Notes: a model not told the origin generated them from the letters alone. A stretch of DNA of 64,000 bases from Salinibacterium sp. (GCA_019638845.1 JAHBSZ010000001.1:620001-684000), one strand, 5' to 3'; positions 26,201-34,106 are shown, counted from the first letter of the stretch. Made by a program: numbers and translations.

Positions 26201-27053
26201 CGGACTGCACGGGAGCGTAGGCCTCCTCGACAGTCCACTTCGCGGCGGTGTTCCCGGCGATTGAGTCGAGAATCGGGTGCTCGAGGTGTGCCGAGTCTGC
26301 GATGAGCCCCGTTGCGACATCCGCGAATGATGAAACGATCAGGCGCGGGCTGACGGTGAACGAATCCAAGTGAGAGGTGAGTCCGCGGAGTCGGTCAATC
26401 ACCGGATTCGGCTTGAACGTCCCGTCGTCATCGGTGAGGGCCACGAATGCGTCGGCATCGAGACGAAGCTGAAACTGCTCGTCGAGGGCGCGAGCGAGAT
26501 CCGGGTTGAGGAACGCTGCTCCCCTGAGCTTGACCTCGAAATCGCGACCGTGGCGACGAATGGCGAGCGGTCGGAGCAGGATCGGCGCACGGTACTCGCC
26601 CATCCCGTGACGCCACTCCGCGATCCCGATTCCCAAGTGAATTGCGTCGATACCCCGGGCGCTGTGCAGCTCTAGGCCCTTGGCCGCGATCGCTCCGGCG
26701 GCGTTCTTCGCCGCGCGCAGGGCAACATCGTCGCGAATGAGGTTGGAGAGCAAAGTTGTCTTGCCTGTGATGAACTGCGCGAGACCACCGGGATGAGTCA
26801 CGGAAAGCTCGATACGCGTGCGGGGCGAGTCGACGAAATGCAGCAGCGGTGAGGGACCGCCGACCGCCGCGAGTTCGGCCCGCCAGTCAGCCCAGACCGG
26901 TTCGGCGATATTGCCTGGGGTAACCCCCGGTTCCGCAAGAGTGATCATGTGCGGGGCAGTGACCTGCATCTGCGCGTGCAGGGTGGAGATTTCTGGCTCG
27001 ACAAGGTCTGGCTCGACTGTGAAGTCGTCAGAGTGTCTATCGGCGCGCCGCAC
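23274..27053 (-). CDS. Very large helicase-like protein (DUF4011 / SF1-like) with degenerate ATPase motifs and C-terminal nuclease-like region
   Basis: 1259 residues. The N-terminal DUF4011-like region (about 45-150, WRAELAAVGGPSPLLHFVDS) precedes a helicase core. At the Walker A position the sequence is VVKTLPGTGGTQTIVNAIGT, where the usual GTGK(S/T) lysine is Gly. At the Walker B position is VILVDAGATTIAEN in place of a DEA(S/T). Later helicase-like elements persist: TLTLTRSYRPGGEDLAELVN and LAVAMTRARRSMVIVSS. The final 120 residues (GKLGLVASRGGMCIAIETD, LGWHYLRVHAFELFSDP) resemble the Vsr/REase-like tail of such proteins. It may bind DNA without normal ATP hydrolysis. The start is uncertain. 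Confidence 0.75.
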   Translation of the reverse strand: MRRADRHSDDFTVEPDLVEPEISTLHAQMQVTAPHMITLAEPGVTPGNIAEPVWADWRAELAAVGGPSPLLHFVDSPRTRIELSVTHPGGLAQFITGKTTLLSNLIRDDVALRAAKNAAGAIAAKGLELHSARGIDAIHLGIGIAEWRHGMGEYRAPILLRPLAIRRHGRDFEVKLRGAAFLNPDLARALDEQFQLRLDADAFVALTDDDGTFKPNPVIDRLRGLTSHLDSFTVSPRLIVSSFADVATGLIADSAHLEHPILDSIAGNTAAKWTVEEAYAPVQSVPSDERAPQTDSLLLDADSEQENVIAQITAGNSLVVKTLPGTGGTQTIVNAIGTLVAQNKRVLVASARRASLQSISDRLGDIGLPGLAVAPRTLRRDIIRSISRSEKAKQPLVGEVDDALLRLRKVLLDYRGGLSRKDPTLGISVLDCVTELSRLALLPDAPSTTARLSRGTVERLASDRTRAAEVMVAAAQLGEFKYGPGDSPWYGAQFASGDEALRAHEIAKRLNETLPPLVEAGMHLIAGTHMRPFQNINELGVYLRLLVDLRDSLDRFLPMVFDRSITELIAATAPRRDFPDMSRGNRRRLKKLAMEYVRPGVRVGDLNAALIRIQQQRVLWHRFVAEGATPQVPVGIGEVQAAYALVAQDLGALDTPLGLTTRETQLGGMPIPTLIDKIAGLAAESDVLHNLQERTALMSNLRELDLDPLIDDLARRHVPESAVAAELELSWWKSALEGMLETDRALLNANTSVLDRLEADFKLVDEAHSAGNAQLLGWQLAENWKIGLVDWPEEAALLKKLLAREGISAYDLQTTAPHLSRTVAPVWLASPYEIDNIVDTMPFDTVILVDAGATTIAENAGAIRRARQVIAFGDPVTQTPTPFTIAVTDPTLDAPLVTDDSRDELHANSALARLSELLPTLTLTRSYRPGGEDLAELVNRRFYGGRIDSLPWAGSFLGHGSLALDYVADGSGMPDPDSGAIESPIAEVERVVDLVLDHALKKPHESLMVITASEKHAVNVMQAVLDQAVSRPELLDFVTTDRPEPFTVTTIEQAVAQSRDRVIFSIGYGRTPHGRVLSDFGALGEPGGERLLAVAMTRARRSMVIVSSFEPADLDDGRMQHGAVALAEILGEVGARQAAQPIPDDSEPMLVDLANRLQARGLTVALGHRGKLGLVASRGGMCIAIETDIVLHRTSLRESLRLRPELLRRLGWHYLRVHAFELFSDPEAVASKIAVMLGADPTPAADPIAAVPVVSSASV

Positions 27054-27138
27054 ACCGCAACCTTAAGGTCGCCACCCGGAGAAACGCCGCAGGTTCAGCC
27101 GAGTTTCGCGGAACTGCGCAGCCGTACACTTGAGCGTC

Positions 27139-28398
27139 ATGGACGTGGTTACGGGCATTACCGTTGCAATCGTCACCGTCGTCGCGGTTATGGGAGTTCT
27201 GGTCACCGTCGGGTTCGTCGTCCTGTTTCGGCGGCGCGGCGACCGCGGTATTGCCGCCGCCGGACCGAACACCCTCGAAGCACTCAACAAGCGTGCATCC
27301 AGCCTCCTGGTGAGCATGGACGATGCGGTACGCGCCGCCGACGAAGAGCTCGGCTATGCGATGGCCCAATTCGGGGCGGACCGGGCACGCGACTACGGGG
27401 ACGCCGTGGCTGCCGCGCGCAGCAAGGTAGTTGAGGCATTCCGGCTTCGACAGGCGCTGGACGACTCCGTGCCCGATACCGATCGGACAAAGCGCGAGTG
27501 GACCCTGCAGATCATCGCGCTGTGCGAGCAGGCCGAGGCATCCCTCGATCAGCAGGATGCACACTTCGCGGGCCTGCGCCGGCTCGAGGTCAATGCGGCA
27601 GGCACGCTCGCTGACGTCCGCTCACGAATCGCCGCGTCAACCGCGCGACTCACACCGGCCCGGGACTCGCTCGCCCAGCTCGCGGCACACTACGCCCCGA
27701 CGACTTTTGCCGCGGTCGCGAGCAACGTCGAAGGCGCCGAGCGAGCCCTCGACGAAGCAACAGCAGGCGCAGATGCCGCGGCCCCGGCCATCTCGAACAC
27801 CGGCGTGAACGACGTTTCCGACGCCCTCGATCGCGCTGGCCAGGCCGCACGTCGCGCCGATCAACTGCTGGACTCCGTGGACCGTACCGCCCGTGACCTC
27901 GCCGCCGCGTCGGCCGCACTCGCGACCCTGCGCGACGGCACGAAGAAGGATCTCGTCGAGGCCAAGGCCGAGCGAGAGGCCGCGCCAGACTCTGAGACGC
28001 GGCAAGGCATCATCGACGCGATGGCAGCCGTCGAGGCGGCGCTCGCGGCGCCCGCCGGTCCTTCTGACCCGATCGCGGAACTCGACAACGTCGGTTCGGC
28101 GGTCGCCCAACTCGATCTCGCGCTCGCGAGCGCCCGAAACCAGACCTCACGACTGGCACACGCACGCGCCGCCTATGAAGCGACCCTCGTCAGTGCCACA
28201 AGTCAGATTGCCGACGTGCGCGAGTACATTTCCCAACACGGCAGCGGAGTCGGCGCCCGTACTCGGCTGGCAGAAGCCGAGCGGCAGTATCAACTTGCCC
28301 AGTCGGCAACCGATCCGGTCGACGCGCTCGACACCATCCGGCGGGCCGTCACGCACGCCCGCGACGCGGACGCCCTCGCGCGCTACGACGGTCGCTGA
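27139..28398 (+). CDS. Membrane-anchored alpha-helical protein resembling the C-terminal part of TPM-domain proteins
   Basis: 419 residues from ATG 27139; an upstream TTG at 27130 is an alternative. One membrane helix at about 5-30 is followed by a long Ala-rich helical region, probably coiled coil, with LNKRASSLLVSMDDAVRAADEELGY and RRAVTHARDADALARYDGR. The helical part resembles the tail of actinobacterial TPM-domain proteins, but the TPM phosphatase-like domain itself is missing. Function unknown. It is divergent from the helicase-like gene. Confidence 0.75.
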   Translation: MDVVTGITVAIVTVVAVMGVLVTVGFVVLFRRRGDRGIAAAGPNTLEALNKRASSLLVSMDDAVRAADEELGYAMAQFGADRARDYGDAVAAARSKVVEAFRLRQALDDSVPDTDRTKREWTLQIIALCEQAEASLDQQDAHFAGLRRLEVNAAGTLADVRSRIAASTARLTPARDSLAQLAAHYAPTTFAAVASNVEGAERALDEATAGADAAAPAISNTGVNDVSDALDRAGQAARRADQLLDSVDRTARDLAAASAALATLRDGTKKDLVEAKAEREAAPDSETRQGIIDAMAAVEAALAAPAGPSDPIAELDNVGSAVAQLDLALASARNQTSRLAHARAAYEATLVSATSQIADVREYISQHGSGVGARTRLAEAERQYQLAQSATDPVDALDTIRRAVTHARDADALARYDGR

Positions 28399-28503
28399 GG
28401 TCCCGGCGCCTCCTCCCCTGCCCCTGCCCCGCCGCAGCTCTGCCGCAGCTCTGCCGCGCCTGCCGCGCCCGTTGACCGGGCCCCTTTCCCGCCAGAGCCG
28501 CCG

Positions 28504-28589
28504 GTGCACAACTCCTGCAACTTTGCGCCCGAGAGCGGTTCACGGCTCGGTCAAGCGCTCGACGGCGACGATCTGCCGGAGTTGTGCGC
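28504..28589. repeat. Intergenic hairpin repeat, copy 1
   Basis: 86 bp bounded by 16-bp inverted arms: GTGCACAACTCCTGCA at 28504-28519 and TGCCGGAGTTGTGCGC at 28574-28589, with two mismatches. The loop holds the core GGTCAAGCGCTC (28549-28560). With about 35 bp of right flank it is an imperfect direct repeat of copy 3, including a sequence resembling the thiolase 3' end (CTCGAGCACGA). Confidence 0.8.
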
Positions 28590-28688
28590 ACCACAGGGTG
28601 CGCTGTACAACCTCGAGCACGACCGCCGAACGTGGTCGCCGCCCCGCGGCAGCCGGACCTCCGGCCCGCCCCAGCCCGCGAACCCGTG

Positions 28689-28773
28689 TTGGCAATTCAG
28701 GAGATTTACCCCGAAAGGGCCGACGGACGGCCCGGTCAAGCGCTCAACTATGTCCGAAGTCCTGAGTTGCCGA
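28689..28773. repeat. Intergenic hairpin repeat, copy 2 (diverged)
   Basis: Arms TTGGCAATTCAGGA (28689-28702) and TCCTGAGTTGCCGA (28760-28773) pair with two mismatches. The core GGTCAAGCGCTC recurs at 28734-28745. Same length and layout as copies 1 and 3, but the arm sequence has changed on both sides so that pairing is kept. Confidence 0.7.
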
Positions 28774-28787
28774 CATAGGAGTGCGCA

Positions 28788-28887
28788 GGAATCGCCGGCA
28801 GGAGCCGCTGGAGGAATCGCCGGCAGGAGCCGCCGGAGGAATCGCCGGCAGGAGCCGCTGGAGGAATCGCCGGCAGGAGCCGCCGGG
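28788..28887. repeat. Tandem array, 25 bp x 4
   Basis: Four head-to-tail copies of GGAATCGCCGGCAGGAGCCG plus CTGGA or CCGGA, with units starting at 28788, 28813, 28838 and 28863. Units alternate T and C at position 22, suggesting amplification of a 50-bp dimer. There is no spacer variation as in CRISPR and no convincing coding frame. Confidence 0.9.
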
Positions 28888-28914
28888 GCGGTTCCGCCGC
28901 TGATGTCGCCGCCG

Positions 28915-29000
28915 GCGCACAACTCCGGCAACTTTGCACCGGAGGCCGGCCCACGGCTCGGTCAAGCGCTCGACGGCGACGATCTGCCGGAGTTGTGCGC
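28915..29000. repeat. Intergenic hairpin repeat, copy 3
   Basis: Perfect 16-bp inverted arms GCGCACAACTCCGGCA (28915-28930) and TGCCGGAGTTGTGCGC (28985-29000) around the core GGTCAAGCGCTC (28960-28971). It lies 14 bp past the thiolase stop and could end transcription of that operon. The remainder of 28399-29013 is GC-rich DNA with no supported gene. Confidence 0.85.
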
Positions 29001-29013
29001 AGGACAAGGTGCG

Positions 29014-30183
29014 CTAGACAGCCTCGAGCACGATGGCCGAACCCTGACCGCCGCCGCCGCAGATGCCGGCGGCGCCGAGCGTTCCGGGGCCGAGGGCGGC
29101 GAGCCGGCGAGCGAGGTGCCCGACGATCCGCGCTCCCGAGGCGCCAATGGGATGGCCGAGCGCGATCGCTCCGCCGTGGGAGTTCACGATGGCGGGGTCG
29201 ACTCCGAGCTGGGTGGTCGAGTGCACGGCCACCGCGGCGAACGCCTCGTTGATCTCGACGGCGGCGAGCTCGGCTGCGGTGCGGGATGCGCGGCTAAGTG
29301 CCGCCTCGATCGCGTTGGCCGGTTGGGCGTGAAGGGAGACGTCCGGGCCGCTGACCAGAGCGTGGGAAACGAGGCGCGCGAGAGCCGAGATGCCGTGCGC
29401 CGAGGCGTAGCTGTCGCTGACGAGGATGACCGCGGCCGCGCCATCGGTGAGTTGCGACGAGTTGCCGGCAGTGATGCTGCCGCCGTCGCGGAAAGCCGCG
29501 CGCAGCTTGCCGAGGGTCTCTGCAGTCGTGTTGGCACGCAGACCATCGTCGTCGGTGACGGTCACCGGTGCGCGCCCCGGCACGGTCAACGGCGCGATCT
29601 CATCCCGAAGTGCAGGCTGGGCGGCGGCCAGACGCGCGTGCGACGAGGCCGCGAATGAATCCTGTTCCGCGCGGCCGAGGCCGAGGGATCCGTTGAACTC
29701 GTCCGTCGACAAGCCCATGCTGCGGCGCTCGAACGCGTCGGTGAGTCCGTCGACCTCGAGGGTGTCGACGAGGGTCGCGGAGCCGTATTTCGTGCCCGCG
29801 CGCGATCCGACGAGGGCGTGCGGTGCGAGGGTCATCGACTCCTGGCCAACCGCAACGACGACGTCGGCCTCGCCGCCCGCGATCAGCCGGTGGCCCGCGA
29901 CGATCGCCTCCATGCCCGACAGGCACACGGCGTTCACGGTCATCGCAGGCGTGGAGAGCGGGATGCCCGCCGCCACTGCCGTCTGGCGTGCGGGGTTCTG
30001 GCCGACTCCGGCCTGGAGTACCTGCCCGGCCACGACGTACTGGACGGCGTCCGGTGCGATACCGGCGGCGGAGAGTGCTGCGCTCACGGCGTGCGCCCCC
30101 AGCGCTGGCGCGGTGACATCTTTGAACACGCCATTGAACTTCACGAACGGGGTGCGGGCGTATCCGACGATAAGTGTGGTCAT
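29014..30183 (-). CDS. Acetyl-CoA acetyltransferase / 3-oxoacyl-CoA thiolase
   Basis: 389 residues. Thiolytic cleavage or formation of acetoacetyl-CoA or a longer 3-oxoacyl-CoA. The nucleophilic Cys is in [14 protein letters not shown]. The active-site His and the second Cys lie in [19 protein letters not shown] and [12 protein letters not shown]. The start ATG overlaps the CoA-transferase B stop as ATGA, so the three genes are one operon. With an acetoacetate-type CoA-transferase this would complete conversion of acetoacetate to acetyl-CoA. A beta-ketoadipyl-CoA thiolase role is the main alternative. Confidence 0.93.
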   Translation of the reverse strand: MTTLIVGYARTPFVKFNGVFKDVTAPALGAHAVSAALSAAGIAPDAVQYVVAGQVLQAGVGQNPARQTAVAAGIPLSTPAMTVNAVCLSGMEAIVAGHRLIAGGEADVVVAVGQESMTLAPHALVGSRAGTKYGSATLVDTLEVDGLTDAFERRSMGLSTDEFNGSLGLGRAEQDSFAASSHARLAAAQPALRDEIAPLTVPGRAPVTVTDDDGLRANTTAETLGKLRAAFRDGGSITAGNSSQLTDGAAAVILVSDSYASAHGISALARLVSHALVSGPDVSLHAQPANAIEAALSRASRTAAELAAVEINEAFAAVAVHSTTQLGVDPAIVNSHGGAIALGHPIGASGARIVGHLARRLAALGPGTLGAAGICGGGGQGSAIVLEAV

Positions 30184-30821
30184 GACTGTGTTCCTTCCAC
30201 GAAGGTGGCTCCGGTTTTCTCCCGGACTTCTTCTACGGTGACTCCCGGCGCGAGTTCACGCAACACGAGCCCGACATCCGTGACGTCGAATACCGCGAGG
30301 TCGGTGATTATCTCGTCGACACAGCGGCGCCCGGTGAGCGGTAGCGTGCACTCTTCGACGATCTTGGGGCTGCCGTCTTTCGCAACGTGGTCGGTGATGA
30401 CGGTCACGTGCGGGGTGCCTGCGACGAGGTCCATTGCGCCGCCCATGCCCTTGACCATGGCGCCGGGGACCATCCAGTTGGCGAGGTCGCCTCGGCCCGA
30501 TACCTGCAGGGCGCCGAGCACAGCGGCGTCGATGTGGCCGCCGCGGATCATGCCGAACGAGGTCGCCGAGTCGAAGAAGCTGGCCCCGGGGTTGGCGGTG
30601 ACGGTCTGTTTGCCCGCGTTGATGAGGTCTGCGTCCTCCTCGCCCTCGAACGGGAACGGTCCGATTCCGAGCAACCCGTTCTCGCTCTGCAGGGTCACGC
30701 GCGTGCCCTCCGGAATGTAGTTCGCCACGAGCGTCGGGATGCCGATACCGAGGTTCACGTAGTCGCCGTCTGTGAGTCCGCGCGCCGCGATGGCCGCCAT
30801 CTCGTCTCTCGTCCAGGCCAT
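30180..30821 (-). CDS. 3-oxoacid CoA-transferase, subunit B
   Basis: 213 residues. Pairs with subunit A to move CoA from succinyl-CoA (or acetyl-CoA) to a 3-oxoacid. The catalytic Glu lies in [14 protein letters not shown], and [19 protein letters not shown] and [10 protein letters not shown] are family signatures. Start ATG 30821 is chosen: it follows the subunit A stop by 1 nt and has GGGAG upstream. The stop overlaps the thiolase start by 4 nt. Confidence 0.94.
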   Translation of the reverse strand: MAWTRDEMAAIAARGLTDGDYVNLGIGIPTLVANYIPEGTRVTLQSENGLLGIGPFPFEGEEDADLINAGKQTVTANPGASFFDSATSFGMIRGGHIDAAVLGALQVSGRGDLANWMVPGAMVKGMGGAMDLVAGTPHVTVITDHVAKDGSPKIVEECTLPLTGRRCVDEIITDLAVFDVTDVGLVLRELAPGVTVEEVREKTGATFVEGTQS

Positions 30822-30822
30822 G

Positions 30823-31542
30823 TCAGTTGCTCCCTGCACTCGTCGAGGGGCGAGGTCGTGTCGTTCGCTGTTCGATGTCCTTCTCGCGGGTGGTCGTCAC
30901 AAGCCGCTGCACGAAGACGCCAGGGGTCACCACATGGTCCGGGTCGAGGTAGCCGTCTTCCACGAGTTCCTCGACCTCGGCGATGGTCACGCGCCCGGCG
31001 GTCGCCGCGAGCGGATTGAAGTTGCGCGCCGTGTGCCGGTAGATCAGGTTGCCTTCGAGGTCGCCGCGGTGGGCGTGGACGAGCGCGACGTCGGCGACGA
31101 TGCCACGTTCGAGCAGGTACTCCTCGCCGTCGAACACCATGGTCGGCTTGCCCTCCGCGATCGGGGTGCCGACTCCGGTCTTGGTGTAGAAGCCCGGGAT
31201 GCCCGCACCTCCTGCCCGCAGTCGTTCAGCAAGGGTGCCTTGCGGTGCGAACTCCACCTCCAGGGTTCCGGCAAGGTAGGCCGCCGCGAATCCCTTGTTC
31301 TCCCCGACGTAGGAGGAGATCACGCGGCGGACTTGACCGTTTTCGAGCAACACCCCAAGCCCTTTGCCGTCGACTCCCATGTTGTTGGAGACCACGGAGA
31401 GGTCTTTCACTCCGGAGTCCCGCACGGCGTCGATCAGGTCGGCGGGGATGCCGCTGAGTCCGAACCCTCCGACCGCAAGGGTCATACCATCGGTGAGAAG
31501 CCCTTCGAGGGCCTCCCGCGCGCTGGGCCATAGCTTCGTCAT
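30823..31542 (-). CDS. 3-oxoacid CoA-transferase, subunit A
   Basis: 239 residues. The CoA-binding motif is [10 protein letters not shown] near residue 24. The segments [40 protein letters not shown] and TKTGVGT are typical of SCOT/PcaI A subunits. First gene of the operon with subunit B and thiolase. A divergent IclR gene starts about 105 bp away and is the likely regulator. The C-terminus has a short Arg/Thr/Ser-rich extension. SCOT (acetoacetate) and PcaIJ (beta-ketoadipate) cannot be separated on sequence impressions alone; no other aromatic-catabolism gene is nearby. Confidence 0.93.
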   Translation of the reverse strand: MTKLWPSAREALEGLLTDGMTLAVGGFGLSGIPADLIDAVRDSGVKDLSVVSNNMGVDGKGLGVLLENGQVRRVISSYVGENKGFAAAYLAGTLEVEFAPQGTLAERLRAGGAGIPGFYTKTGVGTPIAEGKPTMVFDGEEYLLERGIVADVALVHAHRGDLEGNLIYRHTARNFNPLAATAGRVTIAEVEELVEDGYLDPDHVVTPGVFVQRLVTTTREKDIEQRTTRPRPSTSAGSN

Positions 31543-31648
31543 TGATTCTCCTGCTCACAAGGTGGACAGGAGCGAGCCTGTCACTCATGGGATTGTTCGC
31601 GTCGAATCTGAGCACCATGTGACTTCCCGGAGGTATCCTGACCACATA

Positions 31649-32419
31649 GTGGAGAAAATTCAGGGCGGGCAGGTCGTGGCGCGCATCGCCAGCATCCTTC
31701 GCGAACTCAGCACTGGCGGGGCGGAGGGCATGCGCACGAGCGATCTCGCGGCGGCGGTCGGCCTCACCCGTCCGACCGCGTATCGGCTGCTGCGCTCACT
31801 CGCCGCGGAAGGCTTCGTCGATCTGGACTCCGAGAACTCCCGCTGGTTACTCGGACCGGAGTTGTTCGTGATGGGCACGATCGCCGCCGGCCGCTACGAC
31901 GTGACCGCCTCAGCCGCACCGTTCGTGCAACGCCTCGCCGCGCTCACGGGAGAGAGTGCTTTTCTCTCCGTCCGACGGGGTGACGAAACGGTGTGCCTGC
32001 TACGGGAAGAGGGGAGCTTTCCGGTGCGATCGTTCGTGCTGTACGAGGGGGTGCGGTTCCCGCTCGGGGTCGCCTCGGCGGGGCTGGCAATCCTGTCGTT
32101 CCTGCCCGAAAACGAGGTCGATGCGTACCTGCGGCGCTCCCCAGGGCTCGGGGTGGAATGGGGTGCGAGTCACTCGGCTGCGGGCATCCGTGATCGAGTA
32201 GCCCAGACGCGCGACCGCGGCTTCGCGGTCAACCCCGGGCTCATCGTCGAAGGCTCGTGGGGAATGGGGGCCGCGGTGTTCGACTCCAGCGGCAACCCTG
32301 CCTACGCGCTCAGCATCACCGGCATCGAGACACGGTTTACAGATGCCCGGCGCTCAACTCTCGGGCGGATCCTGCTCGACGAGGCCCACGCGCTGTCGCG
32401 CAGGCTCGGGGCGAACTAG
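31649..32419 (+). CDS. IclR family transcriptional regulator
   Basis: 256 residues from GTG 31649. The N-terminal winged helix-turn-helix has ARIASILRELS, MRTSDLAAAVGLTRPTAYRL and LRSLAAEGFVDLDSEN. The C-terminal effector domain carries ESAFLSVRRGDETVCLLREE and FPLGVASAGLAILSFLP. The start is uncertain: GGAGG at 31629-31633 is 15 nt from this GTG, and an in-frame GTG at 31619 is possible. It is divergent from the CoA-transferase/thiolase operon, which it probably controls, sensing an organic acid or CoA ester. Confidence 0.9.
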   Translation: MEKIQGGQVVARIASILRELSTGGAEGMRTSDLAAAVGLTRPTAYRLLRSLAAEGFVDLDSENSRWLLGPELFVMGTIAAGRYDVTASAAPFVQRLAALTGESAFLSVRRGDETVCLLREEGSFPVRSFVLYEGVRFPLGVASAGLAILSFLPENEVDAYLRRSPGLGVEWGASHSAAGIRDRVAQTRDRGFAVNPGLIVEGSWGMGAAVFDSSGNPAYALSITGIETRFTDARRSTLGRILLDEAHALSRRLGAN

Positions 32420-32423
32420 CGAA

Positions 32424-32528
32424 CTAGCCGCGGTACTTGGAGCCGGCCATCGACACGAGCGCCACGACAGCGGCCAAACCGGTCGAGAGGGTCAGGACGC
32501 CGATGATGATCCAGAGTGCGGTAGCCAT
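32424..32528 (-). CDS. 34-residue single-helix membrane protein
   Basis: Translates as MATALWIIIGVLTLSTGLAA followed by VVALVSMAGSKYRG. This is one clean membrane helix (about 4-27) with a short basic tail ending at a TAG. Placed between the IclR stop and the divergent MFS start, it fills a gap that is otherwise empty. The compact hydrophobic profile with a KYR end supports a real protein. Function unknown; its start is 22 bp from the MFS start, so the two share a promoter region. Confidence 0.65.
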   Translation of the reverse strand: MATALWIIIGVLTLSTGLAAVVALVSMAGSKYRG

Positions 32529-32550
32529 GCGATCAGATTACCGTGAAGGA

Positions 32551-33741
32551 ATGGACTTCCGGCGCTTCTGGCTTGCCGAGACCGTTTCGGGGTTCGGCAC
32601 GTACATCACCACGATCGCGCTGCAAGTCCTCGTCGTCATCACCCTCGGCGGAACAGCGCTCGACGTCGGACTACTGAACGCCGCACGGTGGCTGCCGTAC
32701 CTCCTGCTCGGGCTCGTGGTCGGCGCCCTCGTCGACCGGCGCCGACGAAAGCCGATCCTGGTCGGGACGGATCTCGGGCGGGGCATCCTGCTCGGGGCCA
32801 TTCCGCTGTTGTGGTTGTTCCAGGTGCTCACTCTCCCGGTGCTGCTCGTGGTCGTGGGCGGCATCGGGCTGCTGACCCTGCTCAATGACTCGGCCTCCCA
32901 ATCGTTCCTTCCGCGTCTCGTTCCTCGGACGGGCCTCCTTCAGGCGAACGCCAGGCTCGACCAGAGTGCGGCCGTCGCGCAGACATCCGGTCCGCTCGTG
33001 GCGGGCGGGCTCGTGGCACTGTTCGGCGCACCCGTCGCGGTTCTGGTCGACGCGGTGTCGTACTTCTTCTCCGCGATCGTTATGGCGGGCATCCGGGTCG
33101 TCGAGCCTGCACCGAGCACCGAGCGACTGCACCTGCGCAGGGACATCGCCGAAGGGCTTCGGTGGGTGTACCGGCACCCCACCCTCACACCGACCGCGAT
33201 CACCACCCACGTCTGGTTCCTGTTCAACAGCATGCTCACGACGGCGTTCGTTCCTTTCGTGCTGCTCTCTCTGAATCTCAGCGCGTTCGAGCTCAGCATC
33301 TCTCTGGCCGCTGCTGGAGTGGCTGGTCTGCTTGGCGCCTTCCTTTCGACACGGGTCGGTACGCGCTGGGGTGTCGGCCCCGTGGTCATCGCCGGTTACG
33401 TCGTGATGGTGTTCGGGTGGGCGATCATTGCGCTGGTACCGAACGGCGTGTTCACCGTGACGCTGTTGGCGCTCGGTCAGGGCCTCTATGGTTTCGCCCT
33501 CGGGCTGCAAAATGCCAACGAAATGGCGTTCCGGCAGTCGATCACACCAGACGCCCTGCAGGGTCGGACGAACACGACGATCCGCTCGATCAACCGCGCG
33601 GCCATCGTCATCGGCGCCCCGCTCGGCGGCCTTCTCGCCGATGCGATCGGGTACCGACCCACGATCTGGATCGGCATTGCAGGCTTCGTCTCGGTTGCCA
33701 TCGCGCTCGCGCTCTCACCGTTCCGACGAGTGCGGCTCTGA
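32551..33741 (+). CDS. MFS exporter, EntS/MFS_3-like
   Basis: 396 residues, about 12 helices. The opening MDFRRFWLAETVSGFGTYIT and the loop GALVDRRRRKPILVGTD (MFS loop 2-3 motif) are typical of the enterobactin-exporter-like MFS_3 group. LNDSASQSFLPRLVPRTGLLQANARLD is another group marker (central residues QSFLPRLV). ATG 32551 with GAAGGA upstream is preferred to the longer frame. Substrate unknown; such transporters export siderophores or drugs. Confidence 0.88.
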   Translation: MDFRRFWLAETVSGFGTYITTIALQVLVVITLGGTALDVGLLNAARWLPYLLLGLVVGALVDRRRRKPILVGTDLGRGILLGAIPLLWLFQVLTLPVLLVVVGGIGLLTLLNDSASQSFLPRLVPRTGLLQANARLDQSAAVAQTSGPLVAGGLVALFGAPVAVLVDAVSYFFSAIVMAGIRVVEPAPSTERLHLRRDIAEGLRWVYRHPTLTPTAITTHVWFLFNSMLTTAFVPFVLLSLNLSAFELSISLAAAGVAGLLGAFLSTRVGTRWGVGPVVIAGYVVMVFGWAIIALVPNGVFTVTLLALGQGLYGFALGLQNANEMAFRQSITPDALQGRTNTTIRSINRAAIVIGAPLGGLLADAIGYRPTIWIGIAGFVSVAIALALSPFRRVRL

Positions 33742-33769
33742 CTGTTTCATCTCGAAACGGTTACGCCGC

Positions 33770-33799
33770 TTGCCGCGTCGAGCACGCGGGCGCTACGTT
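33770..33799 (+). promoter_or_regulatory. Candidate promoter for the small-gene operon
   Basis: TTGCCG (33770-33775) and TACGTT (33794-33799) are separated by 18 bp, upstream of the strong ribosome site at 33816. A weak match only. Confidence 0.3.
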
Positions 33800-33829
33800 C
33801 TAATCCACGCCATTGAAAGGAGGCCGACC

Positions 33830-33895
33830 GTGTTGATTTTCCGAACCAAGGGAATGTCCCTTACCGCCGGCTTCGCTGGCGTCTTCACCGCGTAG
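33830..33895 (+). CDS. 21-residue leader-type peptide with perfect Shine-Dalgarno
   Basis: GTG 33830 is preceded by AAAGGAGG (33816-33823) at 6-nt spacing, the strongest ribosome site in the area. The peptide is MLIFRTKGMSLTAGFAGVFT plus a final Ala, then TAG. It is followed after 22 nt by a gene without its own ribosome site, so it may couple or regulate translation of the two small genes downstream. Nothing in the sequence identifies an effector. Confidence 0.5.
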   Translation: MLIFRTKGMSLTAGFAGVFTA

Positions 33896-33917
33896 CCGCT
33901 GACAGATTCCGTCACCG

Positions 33918-34106
33918 GTGAACGGTGGCGACGCTCTCGAAGCTCAGGCCCTCGCACAATCCCGTGCGCACGGCGTTGTTCAACGCCTGAGGGCCGACCG
34001 CCCCGTCGACGACCGGTCAACAGCTGATCTGGTCGACCATCTCCCGCCGCCACGAGCGGCACGTCGGGCGCTCACGCGCGCCAGCAGTGAAGGAAAACCC
34101 ACATGA
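33918..34106 (+). CDS. Small hydrophilic protein, 62 residues, unknown
   Basis: GTG start; the product begins MNGGDALEAQALAQSRAHGV and ends SSEGKPT, rich in Arg, Asp and Ala. There is no Shine-Dalgarno, and the start codon sits in the 5-nt loop of a hairpin (CACCG 33913-33917 with CGGTG 33923-33927). This fits dependence on translation of the preceding leader peptide. The stop overlaps the next start as ATGA. Function unknown. The operon-like overlaps are the main support that it is coding. Confidence 0.5.
   Translation: MNGGDALEAQALAQSRAHGVVQRLRADRPVDDRSTADLVDHLPPPRAARRALTRASSEGKPT

Noticed and set aside
24903-26264. 453-residue plus-strand frame inside the helicase-like gene
   Set aside because: Antisense shadow of a gene with clear domain structure; His/Arg/Asp-rich composition typical of such shadows.
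28788-28887. CRISPR array
   Set aside because: Four head-to-tail 25-bp units with no unique spacers and no cas genes; it is a simple tandem repeat.
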